Part shown: positions 13,301-26,700 of the stretch, in pieces
Position numbering within the stretch: position 1 is the first letter of the stretch
Layout of the letters: every line of letters begins with the position of its first letter
From: Aphidius gifuensis
Lineage: Eukaryota > Arthropoda > Insecta > Hymenoptera > Braconidae
Assembly: GCF_014905175.1 (NCBI RefSeq)
Contig: NC_057792.1
Coordinates: forward strand, 6,448,001-6,512,000
Direction: 5' to 3'
Length of the DNA stretch: 64,000 nucleotides
Notes under the pieces: model-generated
The model's database searches: none
Told to the model about the DNA's origin: nothing
Seen by the model: the letters and a program-made list of their open reading frames with translations, nothing else
Made by a program: the position numbers and the translations under genes

Positions 13301-14252
13301 GTATACAAAATATACGTGACTTGATATCCTTGAGGATATAAAATATTTTATTTTGTTAAATAAACAATAATGTATATTAAATGCAACTAAATGAATTACA
13401 ATAATTTATAATATATTAAATAAAAAATAAAAACATTATTCATATGCAAATATATAAATTTGATACATTTGTGATCAAAGAGTCGGAAAGTTTGTAAAAA
13501 GGTTGCTCCTTAGGACGGATCAAAGGTTACATCGGCTTTTGGTTATTTTGTTTGCTCAATGATTGAAACAGAATATCTATAATATATACAAATCGTAATG
13601 TTTTTTAACAAAATTTTCCTCCCTCAAAGAAATAAATTGTCTTGGGAAAAAAAAAAAATTCAATATATCGATGCTAGTTTAACAAACATAACCTCATTTT
13701 CCTTTTTAACATCAAAGAAAATTTTTCGTCTATTTTCTTCGTTTCCTTTAGATTTTTAAACAATTACGTTAAAAATTTTTATTCAGAATAATATATATTC
13801 GAAAGTGAATTTGATATAAAACTTATATCTTTCAAAAGATTGATATGGTTATTATATATTTTTTTTTTTTGACAAAGATCTGATAGTAGATTGGATGAAG
13901 AGGATAAAAAATTTTTTAAAAAAATAAGGATTGATATTGCGGCACACAAAGCGCATCTCCTTCCGGCGATATTTTTTTTCATTTCCTTAATGTCACGCTC
14001 TAGCTTTTGTATATATATATAGAGGAGTGAATATGTCCCATTGGTCTTTTCACTCGTCTTTTGAATGAAGAAAGATTTAAACTTGCCATTATATCAGAGA
14101 ATCAGAGATTTCTTTATAACACTTTTCAACAATTCTCAATGACAATGGATCTCATCTATACGTTGAATTTTGAGGTATAGTCTAATGGCTGAGTAAATAA
14201 TACTTTTCGCTTAATAAATACATTGTTGTACGATATCTATGGTTTTGACATA
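10378..14252. other. Non-coding, AT-rich
   Basis: No exon was recognised. A slightly GC-richer part at 10430-10670 may be an old element. Homopolymer A/T runs dominate the remainder. Confidence 0.55.
11140..11370 (+). promoter_or_regulatory. Possible core promoter (TATA plus initiator)
   Basis: AATATATT at about 11145-11152 is followed at about 11165 by TCAGTTGCGAACG, an arthropod initiator-like motif. Local GC is higher than around it to about 11370. No downstream gene could be assembled, so it could also be the edge of an old retroelement. Confidence 0.22.
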
Positions 14253-14967
14253 TTTTTTTTTTCATCTAATATTCAAGTACATTAGAATGTATTTTAAAGT
14301 ATTAAAAGTTTTCATTATATATACTTAGTATGATTGTCTTGAAAAACTTTAGAGCCAGTAATTTTATCCTGGTAATTTATTGATCATTTGTTTGAGATGA
14401 TTTGATGATCAGGCATACTATTTTGTCAGAAATATTATATTGTATTATGTAAATGACATAAATTTGCATTTCTTGGTGTATCTTTTGACCTAGATTTCTG
14501 GGCATTAAAAAAAATAAATCGATAATCAAAGATTGACATATTTAATGCAATGCTGATAGAAAGAAAAATTTTTTTTTTTTGTCTTTCAATAGTTAAATTC
14601 ACCTATTTACAAATAGCATTGAGATTTAATTTTACTATCTCAAATAATCTTTGTTTTATCTAATTTTTTTTTTTTTTTTTTTTAAACACCATATCTATAC
14701 AGGGTTGCTCTTGATTAAAAGAAAATTTTTTTATTTAAAATATAAAATTAAATTTCAATGGAAATTTAACATTGTCTAACTATATGCAAGTTAAAAATAA
14801 TTTAAATTAATAAATTTTATATTTTAATAATAATAAATCATAGCGCTGTTTATTTCCATTACATAATTCATAGATTTATAATAAATCATTTATTATTTAC
14901 ACTCAAATCATACATTGCATACTTTTTCATTTATAAATTATTTATAATATCATTTATTCACTTGACT
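14253..14967 (-). repeat. 715-bp dispersed repeat, copy 1 (possible retroposon on minus strand)
   Basis: Matches 29691-30405 without any visible length change; I noticed only two substitutions (near 14355 and 14369). It starts with a T run on + (poly(A) on -), runs through a long internal T run (about 14663-14682) and GCAACCCTGTATA (minus strand), and ends at CTTGACT. The oligo-A end suggests a retroposed RNA, but no clear target duplication was found. No coding potential. Confidence 0.82.
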
Positions 14968-17900
14968 CATTATTCATCTATTATTCACTATATAACACAA
15001 GAAAATTTATCAATTATTGATATTTAAATACGCGAACATTGTAAAATTACACATTTACAATTTATCATAATTCTTGATAAATTTAAACTAATGTTACCGA
15101 ATCACTAATACAGTTGTAAATTAAATTTATCATAAATTACAATATCATTTATTTTTCATGTTCAAAAATAAAATATCAATAAATACCTATATATTATTTT
15201 TAAAATATAATTACTAAAACTAAATAATTTTTTTCTGTAAATTCATGATGATCATTACAGTTTAATTATTTCCATGTAAAATACAAAAATACAATGATTA
15301 TATATATATGCACATGATAAGGGTGGTATCACCAAGCGAGTAATAGTGAGAGTGAGTATATAAGGAGGGTCGCGATTAAGCTTGCATCTATCCGACATAA
15401 ACGATGGGCCAATTCATGGGGCCTTAGGTGGAATGAGGGTTGAATGCATAGGAATGAATGGGGAACACAAGAGAGGTGCGTAGAAGAGAAAAGTGAGAGA
15501 GAAGTATAGATTAGTTATACGTCCATGTATATAATGTATCAAATATATAAACACGTTGATCCAATGGGGCTGTTTGTGAACCCCACGGGCCACTTTATCC
15601 CTCCTGTGGCTTTCACCCCCACTAACCTTTCTCACACTAGTTTTATATCATTTTTTGCTACCCTCTTTACCCTCTACATTCAAAATACAGGGTGTTGGAT
15701 CACCCGTAACGAATAACTATTCAGTCGAGGGAACACTTTACTTATATACATTTTTAAATTTAGTAGTTACAATATATATATTTGTATATATTGTAACAGT
15801 TTTAATGAGAATGGAGGCGGAGATCATCGGCTTCAATGATTGCAACTTTTTTTTTTTTTTTTTTCTCCGGATACCATATTAAACCCTCAAAACACGTGTC
15901 AGTTATTTGAGATTATATTTTTCGTCATCATCATGACATCTGGCTGCAACAAGAAATACATAAAATAAAATTATATGTCCAGGAATTGCGTATTTTTTTT
16001 ATAGTTGACGTATTTTTAAAAATGACAGAAAAATATTTTATTTATATTTGAAATGTACATAGTTGAATAATAAAAAAAAAAATAGTTTAGAAGTAAAATT
16101 GGACACTTCATTTATCTACTGATATAAGCGTGTTTTTGACATCTCAATGTGACCCCATTTTTATACATTGAATGTTGTATTTACTATTTACCCGCGTCTC
16201 AAACAGACTAAGTACGGAATAAAGAATATAAAAAAAAAAAAACCCTAAATAGACTCTTGAAATCATAAAAATATGTGTTTAATCTAAATCTAAGAATCTT
16301 ATTGATTTATATTTCATATAAACATAAAATAAAGAAGAGAAAAATATTCATTTTTTTCTTCAAGAATTGCTTCATTTTTATGTTAGCCTATGGACTGTTT
16401 CGTCTTTGTCCTGTTACGATGTACATAGGTTGTTGAATTTATGAACCCTCAAAATATAAAAGAAGAAAAAAAAAAAAAATTCCCCTTCAACTCTTAGATG
16501 TGCGGAATAAAAAAGAAATCGAAATTTAGGACCAGCTGCAGCTGGTTTTTTTCGACTGGATTTTTTTTGTACTCACGTACAGGAAAATTTTGATATACAC
16601 GTGACTGAATGCATGTAATACATAATTTCTTCATTTTTGATCCGTTTTTTTTTCCATTTCATTTTTTTCCGGATTTTTTATTTTTCTTTTATTCTGTTTA
16701 TCTTGTTTTTTTTCTTCTTATTTTTTATTCAATACGGAAAACAACTCGGTACTTTATTCTCGGATTTTTTTTTTATGGTTGATGGTAACTGTTTGACATG
16801 TTGATTATTAATTTGGAATAATAGAAGTACTTACATGTTGAATAATAAAATTTTTCAACAGTTATAATTTGCATTAGAACAGATTGATCTTTTTTTTATA
16901 GAAAATTATTAATTTCGTAATGGAAATTTAATTGTTGCTGAACAATTAATTTGACTATATAAAATAGATGAATATTTTTACATTATAATAAATCAAATAA
17001 TGTTAATTGTTAATCATGAAATTAAAAATATTTTAAATTAAAAAAAAAGATCAATTTTTAAAAAAATTATTAAGTTTATTTATATTTAAAAATTTTTATT
17101 CTATTTAAATCATCTCAACTTGATAAAAAATAACAAAATAGAATATAAACATTTTTTAATGTCAAACTTTAATAGCTTCAAGGAATTTTATCGTTTGAAA
17201 AAAAAATAACATAAGTGTGAATTTCATACTAGCCATAAAATACTTGTGATAAGATCGACTATCTAAATAGAAAAAAAAAAAAAAATACACACACAGGGAA
17301 TTAATGTTCAAACAGAGACGTATAATGTAGCCGCATTTTAAAAGAAAAAAAGAAGAAATTTCATAGTAATAAAAGAGTTTTGATGACGTTGCAATTTTTG
17401 ATTTTTGGTAAAAATAAATAATGCCTGTCAATGTTAAAAATAAATTCGATTAATCAGATATATAATATGAGGGTGTGTTATTTTGAATATAAATATGAAC
17501 AAAAGAATTTGATACATATATACGGTATATAAATTTTTTATATCATGTTTCTATATGTGCACATACGGAGAGGGTGCACGCATCGAGAATACATCAATCT
17601 TCTTCGCTAACGTACCATTAGAATGTTCACGTAAATTACCCTCATCGATATCAAAGTGACGAGGGAGACATCAAGCGTGTTGAAATTTTTTTTTTTTTTT
17701 TGCACATATACAACCCTTCAGACTGGTATCTTATATACAATTTTTTTTTTATTTTTAATCGAATTTACTTTAATGCACGCTATCTACAAAAGTTTATTTT
17801 CTAATTTTTAAAATTTTTGTTTTATTAAATTATATATAAAATTGAATTTTGAATTTTATTCATATTTTTATTTCGTTTAAATATTATTAATGAGTTTTTG

Positions 17901-20900
17901 AAGTTTTTTAAAAAACAATGAAAAAGTTTTTTTTTTTTTTTCTATTTTTTCTAGTTGCAAAATATACTTCATTGTGTATCTTGAAATTTTGTTAGGTATC
18001 ATCGTCATTCGACTGAGAAAAAAAACGATAATTTTTTTACACATTTAATGTACCGTTATGATCTTTATGGGTGGTCGTTTATAGCTTTTTCCACAAGCAT
18101 CGTGATTTTCACGCTTGGCTGATATTGTTTTATATTTTATCACAGTATAACAATGGATATATATAAAAAAAAAGAATTTTTAATTCAATAATAAAATACC
18201 GAAATATTTGACAAATAAAAAGTAAATTAAAATAATAAATTAAAGTTTTATTTTGTTTTAATTTTTTAAATATTCATCTGGTTTCTTTTTAGGCAGAAAG
18301 TTTCATTTTTAAAATAAAATTTTGATGAATTTTTATATCAAATATAGTAGATAGAATATTATTTTTGCATAAAATGATGATAAATTTACTATATAATTTT
18401 AACTAATGGGATTTTATTTTAAATGATTAGTCGATAACAAAGTTCATTTTGAAGGAAAGAATAAGTGGACCCCAGTTGATAATTAAATTAATTTCTAACA
18501 TGTCAAATACTTGAAAATATTTTATTCTGTGCGCACCCTTTTTCATCAAGTGTTTTAATTACAATCTTTTCTCTTGAATGTTTTTTTTTTTTTATCTTCA
18601 TTTTCTTATCCAGTTCTTTTTTACATTGCCTTTTGCTCGGCTAATTTGTTCATTCACTTGCTGCCACTTGAGACACTCCCGATATCACCCGTAAATCACT
18701 TTTTACGTTGCAAAGTACCATCATCTCACTCTGGTAATTTTTTTTTTTTAATTTTTCTTTTGTTTCTAAATTTCATTATTTTTTATTTGTTCGTTATTTG
18801 TTTTTTTTTTTTTTACTTTTTATCTTGTCATTATATATGTGAAAGAAGTAAATTGATTTGCATTATTGCGGGTCAATCTATAAAGTGACATTTTCAGATG
18901 GAATGAAAATTTAAATTATTCATTGAACAGAATATTATAAGGTCCATTAAGTTAGCATAACCTTCATAGCACAATCAATCGAAATCTTGGCAGGAATTTC
19001 GTTCAAACTTCGCGCAATTTTCGTGTGGAATCCGCGATTAAAAAAAAATACATTATAGATTTTTGTGAATTGTGATTGTGAACCAAATATTATATTGTAT
19101 AGTTTTAATTAACCCATTAATTATTAAATATACATTTAACTGATAAAATTTTACGTCGAAAATAATCAAGGATTATCACTTTTTTTTTATTTTGAATTTT
19201 GCATTATCGTCAAGTACAAACAAAACAAAAATACAATTCAACTTTAATTTAATATTTTTTATATATTAAATTTATTTGTTTGTTTATTTATTTATTTATT
19301 TATTTAATTGTTGATATTGTAAATAATAAGTCATATGAGTGTTGTGTTTAACAAGTGATTTTAAGGTGATACATATAACCTACCCTTTCATCACCTCCTC
19401 CACATTACCACCCCTTTATTATTTTACTTAAAATTTTTCATAATATGTCCTACAACTGATAATCATACAAACAATTAATTAATTTTAAATCTTACATCAA
19501 CATTTTAAATACCACATTTTAAAAATAACAAACAAAATAAAAAATAAATTCACAGTTTAATTTTTGATTTATCTCTAAAATTATAAAATACCAAATATAA
19601 TTCATTATTTATAATTTATTCAATTTTTTTATTTACTTTTTTACAGTTATTAAACTAATAACTTTTACGCATAAATTTTTTGGCAATAAATAAATAATAA
19701 TTATAATGGCGTATATATGCAGATTCAGACCATCGCGTGCATTTAAGTATACACCTCTCTTGCATTTGACTGATTGCATTATTTTTTTTTCCCTTTTTCA
19801 ACGCACAAATAACCAAATTTATTTCAAATAAAATACAAAAATTAAGGTCAATGTACTACAAAATATTATAATTCAATGAAAAAAAAAAAAAAAGTTATTC
19901 ACAAAAAATAATTCCTATACAAATAATATATTTTCAATTTTCAAAAAAATACTTTTTTCGTAATATAATAAAATCTAGAAACAACTACAAAATAATTCAA
20001 TTAACACATTAATAATATATGATTAATTTTAGATATATATTTTAAGTATTATCGACCAGAAGCGTGTGTAGATTAGCATTAACGACAATCAGTTGGTCAT
20101 TAATGCCATGATAATACTATCAAGGGGATGAAAGATAAATAAATACCCAAACACGATAGTCTGTCGCATCCCAAATAAATTACATTACATAAACCATGTA
20201 TTTATCTATAGTATATACTGTCCATTGCAGAAATTGCATCACCAATTTCAGTATTTTCAAACGTGTTAAACATTGATGTTCTAAAATTACATTATGTTAA
20301 TGTTATATGTATATATATATTCAAGTTTGGTTCTAACGTTAACGTAAATTTCATGGGTAACCTTGTCGTTAATGGTTCGCGTGTATACATACAAAGTTTC
20401 CTGTTATTTACTACTGATTTTATCAACAACCTCATATCACTCAGTACCTTTAGTTTTAGTTTATTTAAATGATTAAGTTTTGCATCATCAATCTACATTA
20501 TATATTTTATTTTTTAGGTTCTATTTTCTTTCAAATAATTATATAATTTATTTTTTTTCTTTACAATTTTCTACGAACTAATTACTCCGTATATTATTCG
20601 ATAATTATTCCACCCTTTTTACGTATTTCTCTGGAACTGGTCCAATCAAAATTTAAAAATATATTTAATTGTTTTCTTCAACGTTAAAAAGCTTCACTTG
20701 GAGTTGTCGAATAATGTCATTTTTTATGGTTTAGTCATGAAAATATTTTACAGAGTTTCTTTAAATGGCCAACTCGAAAAAATTCAGTTTAATATTTTTT
20801 TATTTCTCGTGTAAATAAATTGTTGGAATAATAAATTAAAATATTCATTTTTCTAATAATAATATTTGTTTAAAGTAAAAAAAATTCTCTCACCATGATG

Positions 20901-22790
20901 GTAATCAAGAAATAGAAAATAACCGCAAAAGAAAATTGCTAATTTAGTCAGAAGAATTACATTTAAAAAAAAAAATTCTTAAAGAATCTTCAGGATGGTG
21001 TGACAAAACGTAATTTAGGGTCAAATTATTCGAGAAATGATAAAATTCAATAGCGAGTGATTGAAGAAAAAAAATGAATAAAAAGAGATAGAAAAAAAAA
21101 TTTTTACATCTAGGAAAACAAAGTTTAATTGCTACTTACGTAATTGGAAAGTTTGATGAATTTTTTTAGTTTGCTGACGTGATGAGATTTTTTTTTTTTT
21201 TTGCACACCCACCATCGCCATCATTACCACCTCCACTTTCTTTTATCGTTTACGACATAAATTTTCGATTTTTACCCCTGGCTAAAATTGACGAAGAACT
21301 TTAATTGCACTGAAAAATAAAAGAAATATAATAATATAAGGTCAGTCTATATATATTTTTTATTTTGTATTTGTGGAATAAAGAAAAGAAAATAAAAGTT
21401 TCAAGTATATTGGAGCAAAATGTTGAGATTAAAGTAAAAAAAAATGTTGAAAAAAAAATTTACTGATTGGGTGCGTTAGACACAAGTTGATTGGTGTTTT
21501 GATCGGGTGGTTTGTAAACTCACTTTCATCAGGTTTTAGTCAAACAATTTTCTGTTACCATAGACACACCCTGATGTCGATTGTCCACTACTTTTTTTAA
21601 AAAAAAACTTTTAAAAGTACTTATATATATATATACAATTGTTATATCCTCAAAACTTTTGTTGTTTTTAATCACTTTTTATAAATAATTTAAAGAAAAA
21701 ATAATTAAAAATTAAATTACTTTTTAACATGAATTTTAATTCAACAACTTGAAATAAGAATTTTATATTGTTATTAAGTTTTTGAATTATTTTTATTGAG
21801 TCGTAATTTATATATATAAAAATTTATTTTTATTTTAAAAAAATATATACTGTTTTATGCCAATAAAAAATTTAGTAAATTTGTCATTTAAATTTATTTT
21901 TTATTTACATCAAAAGTAGTTTAATATATAAATTCAATGACAAAGTAAAATTTATATTTTATTTATAATTTATTATTAGATTTTATTTTTTTATTAAAAT
22001 AGAATGTTTTTAAATTTTTTTTTAAAAATAAAATAATGGTTAAAATATATGTTTTGTTGAGAAATCTAAAATCAATTTGTATATTTTTATTAAATTTTTC
22101 ACTGGAGACTGCGATGCATACGTGATGCTAACTCAACACTTTTTTTTTTTTTTTTTTTTTTATTTCACGTATTATGCTTATTAAATAAATTAAAACTCAC
22201 GTCTATATATATACCAAAAATTATAATAAAATTGCTTTTTAATTTAAGAGTTTTAAAATTAAAAGAAATTAAATTTTTATAAATTTATTTATTACGTGTT
22301 AGTAAATCTATTTCTAAATGAAAAAAAAAAAAAACTTAATCTTAACATAAAACAAAAAAAAAAAATAATCATAACAACTTGAATATTAGTGATATCAAAA
22401 ATAAATTTTCGCCCACATTCAAAGAATTGATGTTAAAATTTAACATCAATTTAAATGTTTTCTTTTTTTATTTTTCATACGTTATTTTTGTATTTTACGT
22501 TGTGATTTTATATTTCGGATTATAAGAATTGACATATTTTTTACATGTATATTTAATTTTCTTATTTCTGGAAAAAATAGTTAATTAAATATCAAAATAA
22601 TCTAAAATTATTATCACAACTTCCAATCAGAAAAACGTCATCTAATTTTCGTTGGCTGAAAACATTAATTAAATTACTAACTAAACAATGAATTTAAAAA
22701 AAAATTAATCAAATAAATAAAAAACATAATAACAATCCAATAAAAAAAAAAAAAAAAATACTGTAGGCGGTGCATTCCATGTGCATGTTG
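14968..22790. other. Non-coding 5' intergenic stretch before the receptor
   Basis: A GC-richer patch at 15320-15700 has a TATA-like GTATATAAGG (15356-15365) and a CAGGGTGTTGGATCACCCG hairpin (15689-15707). An (ATTT)n microsatellite lies at 19271-19307. No gene could be supported. The many frames of 60-100 codons are T-rich low-complexity. Confidence 0.55.
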
Positions 22791-23195
22791 GTGCATGTTG
22801 TTTTATACTCGAAAGGATGAAAGTTGCGCACGCATCATATCTCGTGGTCGAGGAATCCTCGTGGCTAACTCGACATTCAAACACACACACAAGTTCAGTA
22901 ACTCCGTAACGGTCTCGGCGTGCACTTCTTTCCTCGGCGTCATTTTATTTTTCTCATTTAATAAAATAATAAAAAAAGTGTTATTAAAATTACCTAAAAA
23001 CAATTTACAAATAAATAAAACTACTATTATTATTTATCTAATTTTTATTTATCTATTAACATAATTAACAAATACAAATAAAAAAAAAGTGATGAAAATG
23101 TGTTAAAGTGAATTTACAAAGTTGCAAAAAAGGAAAAAAAAAAAAATCGTTTAGTGTAAACGTAAAGTTATTATTATACAAAAAAAAAAAAAAAA
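22791..23195 (+). promoter_or_regulatory. Probable promoter and 5' UTR of the Methuselah-like receptor
   Basis: A locally GC-richer patch (about 22800-22945) stands out from the AT-rich surroundings just upstream of the receptor ATG. It holds TCAGTA at 22895-22900, which resembles the arthropod initiator TCAGTY. A near-palindrome CGAGGAATCCTCG lies at about 22849-22861, and TGCATGTTG occurs twice at about 22782-22801. No TATA box at the expected distance was recognised. From about 22945 to the ATG the sequence is A-rich and without stable coding, as in a 5' UTR. The exact start site is inferred. Confidence 0.4.
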
Positions 23196-23710
23196 ATGTC
23201 ACTTCCAAAATTGACATTTCTTTTGACATTGGTATCGTTACTAACAATTGTTGTGTCATCAACACAACAAATAAATGTCAATAAATGTTGTAATATTGAT
23301 GAAGAATTATTAATTGATAAAAAACCAGCAAATAATGATGTTGTATGTATTAAAACAAATTTACCATGGACACCAACGTATTATAATCAAAGTTTACCAC
23401 CACCAAATAAATTTGTATTTGGTTTACCAAAAACATGGAAAATAAATAATAATAAATTACCAATATGTAGTGATGATAATGTTATTGATATTATTATTAA
23501 TCGTTCAGCAAATCCAATAATAATATGGAGTAATGGTGGTGCTGTTCTTGGTACTGGTTTATCATTTTATCAACCAAATACATTTTGTGCTGATAAAAAT
23601 GCAATAATTGTTTGTGTACCAAAAAAAAATATTGCTAATCATGCTGCATCAACAACACGTCCTCGTATACACAGATGTTGTCTTAATAATGCTGTTTTTA
23701 GCAATGAAAG
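23196..23710 (+). CDS. Receptor exon 1: signal peptide and N-terminal ectodomain
   Basis: This exon encodes residues 1-171 plus two bases of codon 172. A hydrophobic stretch at residues 6-20 is followed by the Cys pairs CC (31-32) and a later RCC. The donor is AAAG/GTTAGT. Reading on past the donor hits a stop within nine codons, so splicing is required. The ATG follows a 17-A run, giving an A-rich start context. Confidence 0.87.
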
Positions 23711-26700
23711 GTTAGTATTTATTTTTTTAAAATTATAATTATTGATGTTTTTTTTTTTAATAATAATTGATGATTAATTTACTTTAGAAATACTTGTGAA
23801 AATGTGAAAGATCCAGAAGACATATCAAAAAAATTAATGCCAATAAATTCATCATCAGCTGAAATATTACCAGGTTTTCCAACTTGTGCTAATGGTCAAA
23901 AATATGTTATTGTTGGTGATAGTAATAATGGAGTGTTACAATCAGATGGTGGACTTATTGTTGATGGTATTAATTTACCACCACTTGAATATTGTGTTGA
24001 ACTTATCAAAGAACTTGATGGAAAAGGAAAAATATTTGCTTGCTCTGAACATGCACCAAAAAGGTACAAATTTATTGTAAATATTAACAAAAGTTACCAC
24101 AAGACACAACATAAACACAACTGACTGACATGTATATCAAAATAAATAGTATTCAATTTTTCAATTCATCAAACAGTAAATTATCTTAAAAATAAAAAAA
24201 ATATTATCTTATACAATAAAATAAAAGCAAGAAAAAAAAAACAAATGTACATATTATTTTTTTTTTCGACGATGAAAGGGTTCAGAAGTCGTAAATTTCG
24301 AACAACACAAAAGACCGACTAGCGATCTGGAGCTGTTCCAATCGTTAAACACAAAATGGATTCACTTTAAAATAAATATAAAAAAAAAAAATTCATACCA
24401 TTCAGTAATATCTACAACAACCGGTCTTCATGAATGTTTGCTATTCAATTCCAAATAAAATTTAAACGATTTTTTATTTATTTTACAAATTCACATCACT
24501 TTCTACATGTGACTCATCCTTTTAATAATGTCTTTGAAATAAATAAAAATACGCAATCTCATATTACACCCTATTTAATTTCGTTTTCTTTTTTATATCA
24601 ATTTTTATTACAACCGGAAATTAGGGGTAAATAATATCAATTTACATTTTTTAAAAAATTTTTAGAATCAAGAAATTTGATATAGATAAAAAAATTGTAA
24701 TTAGAAAATAAAAAATGCAAACAAAACAAAGTGCAATTTATTTTTAATTTTTTTAAAAATATTAATTGTTAGTTTGTTTAAATTACGAAAAATATCTTGT
24801 GAAATTATTCAAGTCGATGAATAATTAATTAAACAAATCATAAATAGAAAATTTTGTCTTCAAAGAAAAATATTTCTCTGAATTTTCTTGCTGTTTAATA
24901 ATTAGAAAATTTAATATTATTAATTAATTTTTAAATGAAAATTTAAAAAAAAATTTAAATGGTAAATTTCGAGTTTGATGAGAGAAATTAAAATAATATA
25001 AAAATAAAAGTAAAAAAAAAGGGACAATTGGAATGCCAGAGAGAAAACGTGACCTTGGTAAGCTTTGGTATAGACTATACAAAATACGTATGCACTCGAG
25101 TCGATGAACGATACAAATACCGTTATTCTATTTCAATAAAAAAATAAAAAAAAAAATAGATAAAAATAAATAAATAAATTTAAAGAGTAATGAACAAAAA
25201 AGAAAAATACAAAAAAATCAAGTCATTTAATCATAGAGTTTCTTCTTTTTTTTTTCTATATTATTAATAATTTTTTTTTCTTGTTATTTTTATAATAAAA
25301 TACTTTTTTAAATTATATTTATTATTATTTCGAGGATTGGAGATGATCGAAGGGAAATCAAAAAATATTCGGTTAAAATTAAAATATAAAAATAAAAAAA
25401 ATCATGGATCCGGTTTTATATTATTTTTTCGAAATATATATATTTATATCGTCGCTTTCACTCACGAACTTTCACTTAAAATTCAATGCTGTTAGAATTT
25501 CAGCAGGTGCTATAGTCTCTGTAACATCAAACGAATTTTTTTTTATTTCCAATATTCCATTATAACTGAAAATTGATTTTGAAAAATTGATTCTATTATG
25601 TCACGAATATAACGATAGAAAAAAAAAAATTTTTTTTTTAATTAGTGTCATAGATTTTTTAGTTTTTATAATGAACTTTTTTGCTTTTTTTTTTTTAAAT
25701 TATTTTTTTTCTCTTGTCCATCTCGAAAGCCACTTGGGAATTTTTTTTTACCTTATATTTACCTTGAAACTTTAAATTTCATGCGGTTTACTTTATAAAG
25801 ATTTTCAAGTGTCTTTTATAATTTTTTACTTACTTTGAAGAATTATTATTATTATAATTATAATAGATAATTTTTTTTTTTTTAAATTTATTATTAACAC
25901 ACTGTTGAGTAAATTAAACATATATATTTTTTTTTTATACCTTTGAGTTTATTATTTTTCTTTTTTCTTGTAATATGAAAATGAAAAAAAAATATCACAT
26001 AAAAGAAATTCTTAATAATAGAATTTTAGCTAATTAAATATTTATGGTAATTTAATTTTAAATTAAACAGATTAACGTTTTTTTATGAATCAACAGTTTT
26101 TAAATACAAAAGCTACGATTTTCAAGTCAAAAAATTATCTCTTTTTTGTTTTTACATTTCAAATTAATCGTATTATAAAAATTTTTAAAAATATTATAAA
26201 CAAAATAAATGTTTTTCTTCTGTTTCTAGATAATTATTTATTTATTTATTAAACTCATTTATTGTAATATTATACTGTTAGCTGTATCTCTCCATTAAAA
26301 GGCAAAATAATACTTGCAAAAATAACATAAATCCAAGTTTTACATCAAGCTTAATTGCAGATTAACGTAAATAATTAAAAAAATAATTTCAAATAAAATA
26401 TACATGGTATTTTTTTGTATTTTATTAGATTATTAATTAATATATATTCATGACTTAATTAACACTAAAATTAAACAACACTACAACTCAATGTTTATAT
26501 GAATTTTTTTTTTTGTATAAAATTATTATTATAAAAATACGTAATACTAATTAATTTATATTTCTGTTTCATTTTCAGTAACCCAAAAAAACCATTGGAC
26601 TACAGATTTATCATGTATCCAATTAGTTTTTTGATAAGTGCAATATTTTTAGCAGCAACATTGGGTGCAGGTTGGTTATTACCAGCATCACATCATGTAC

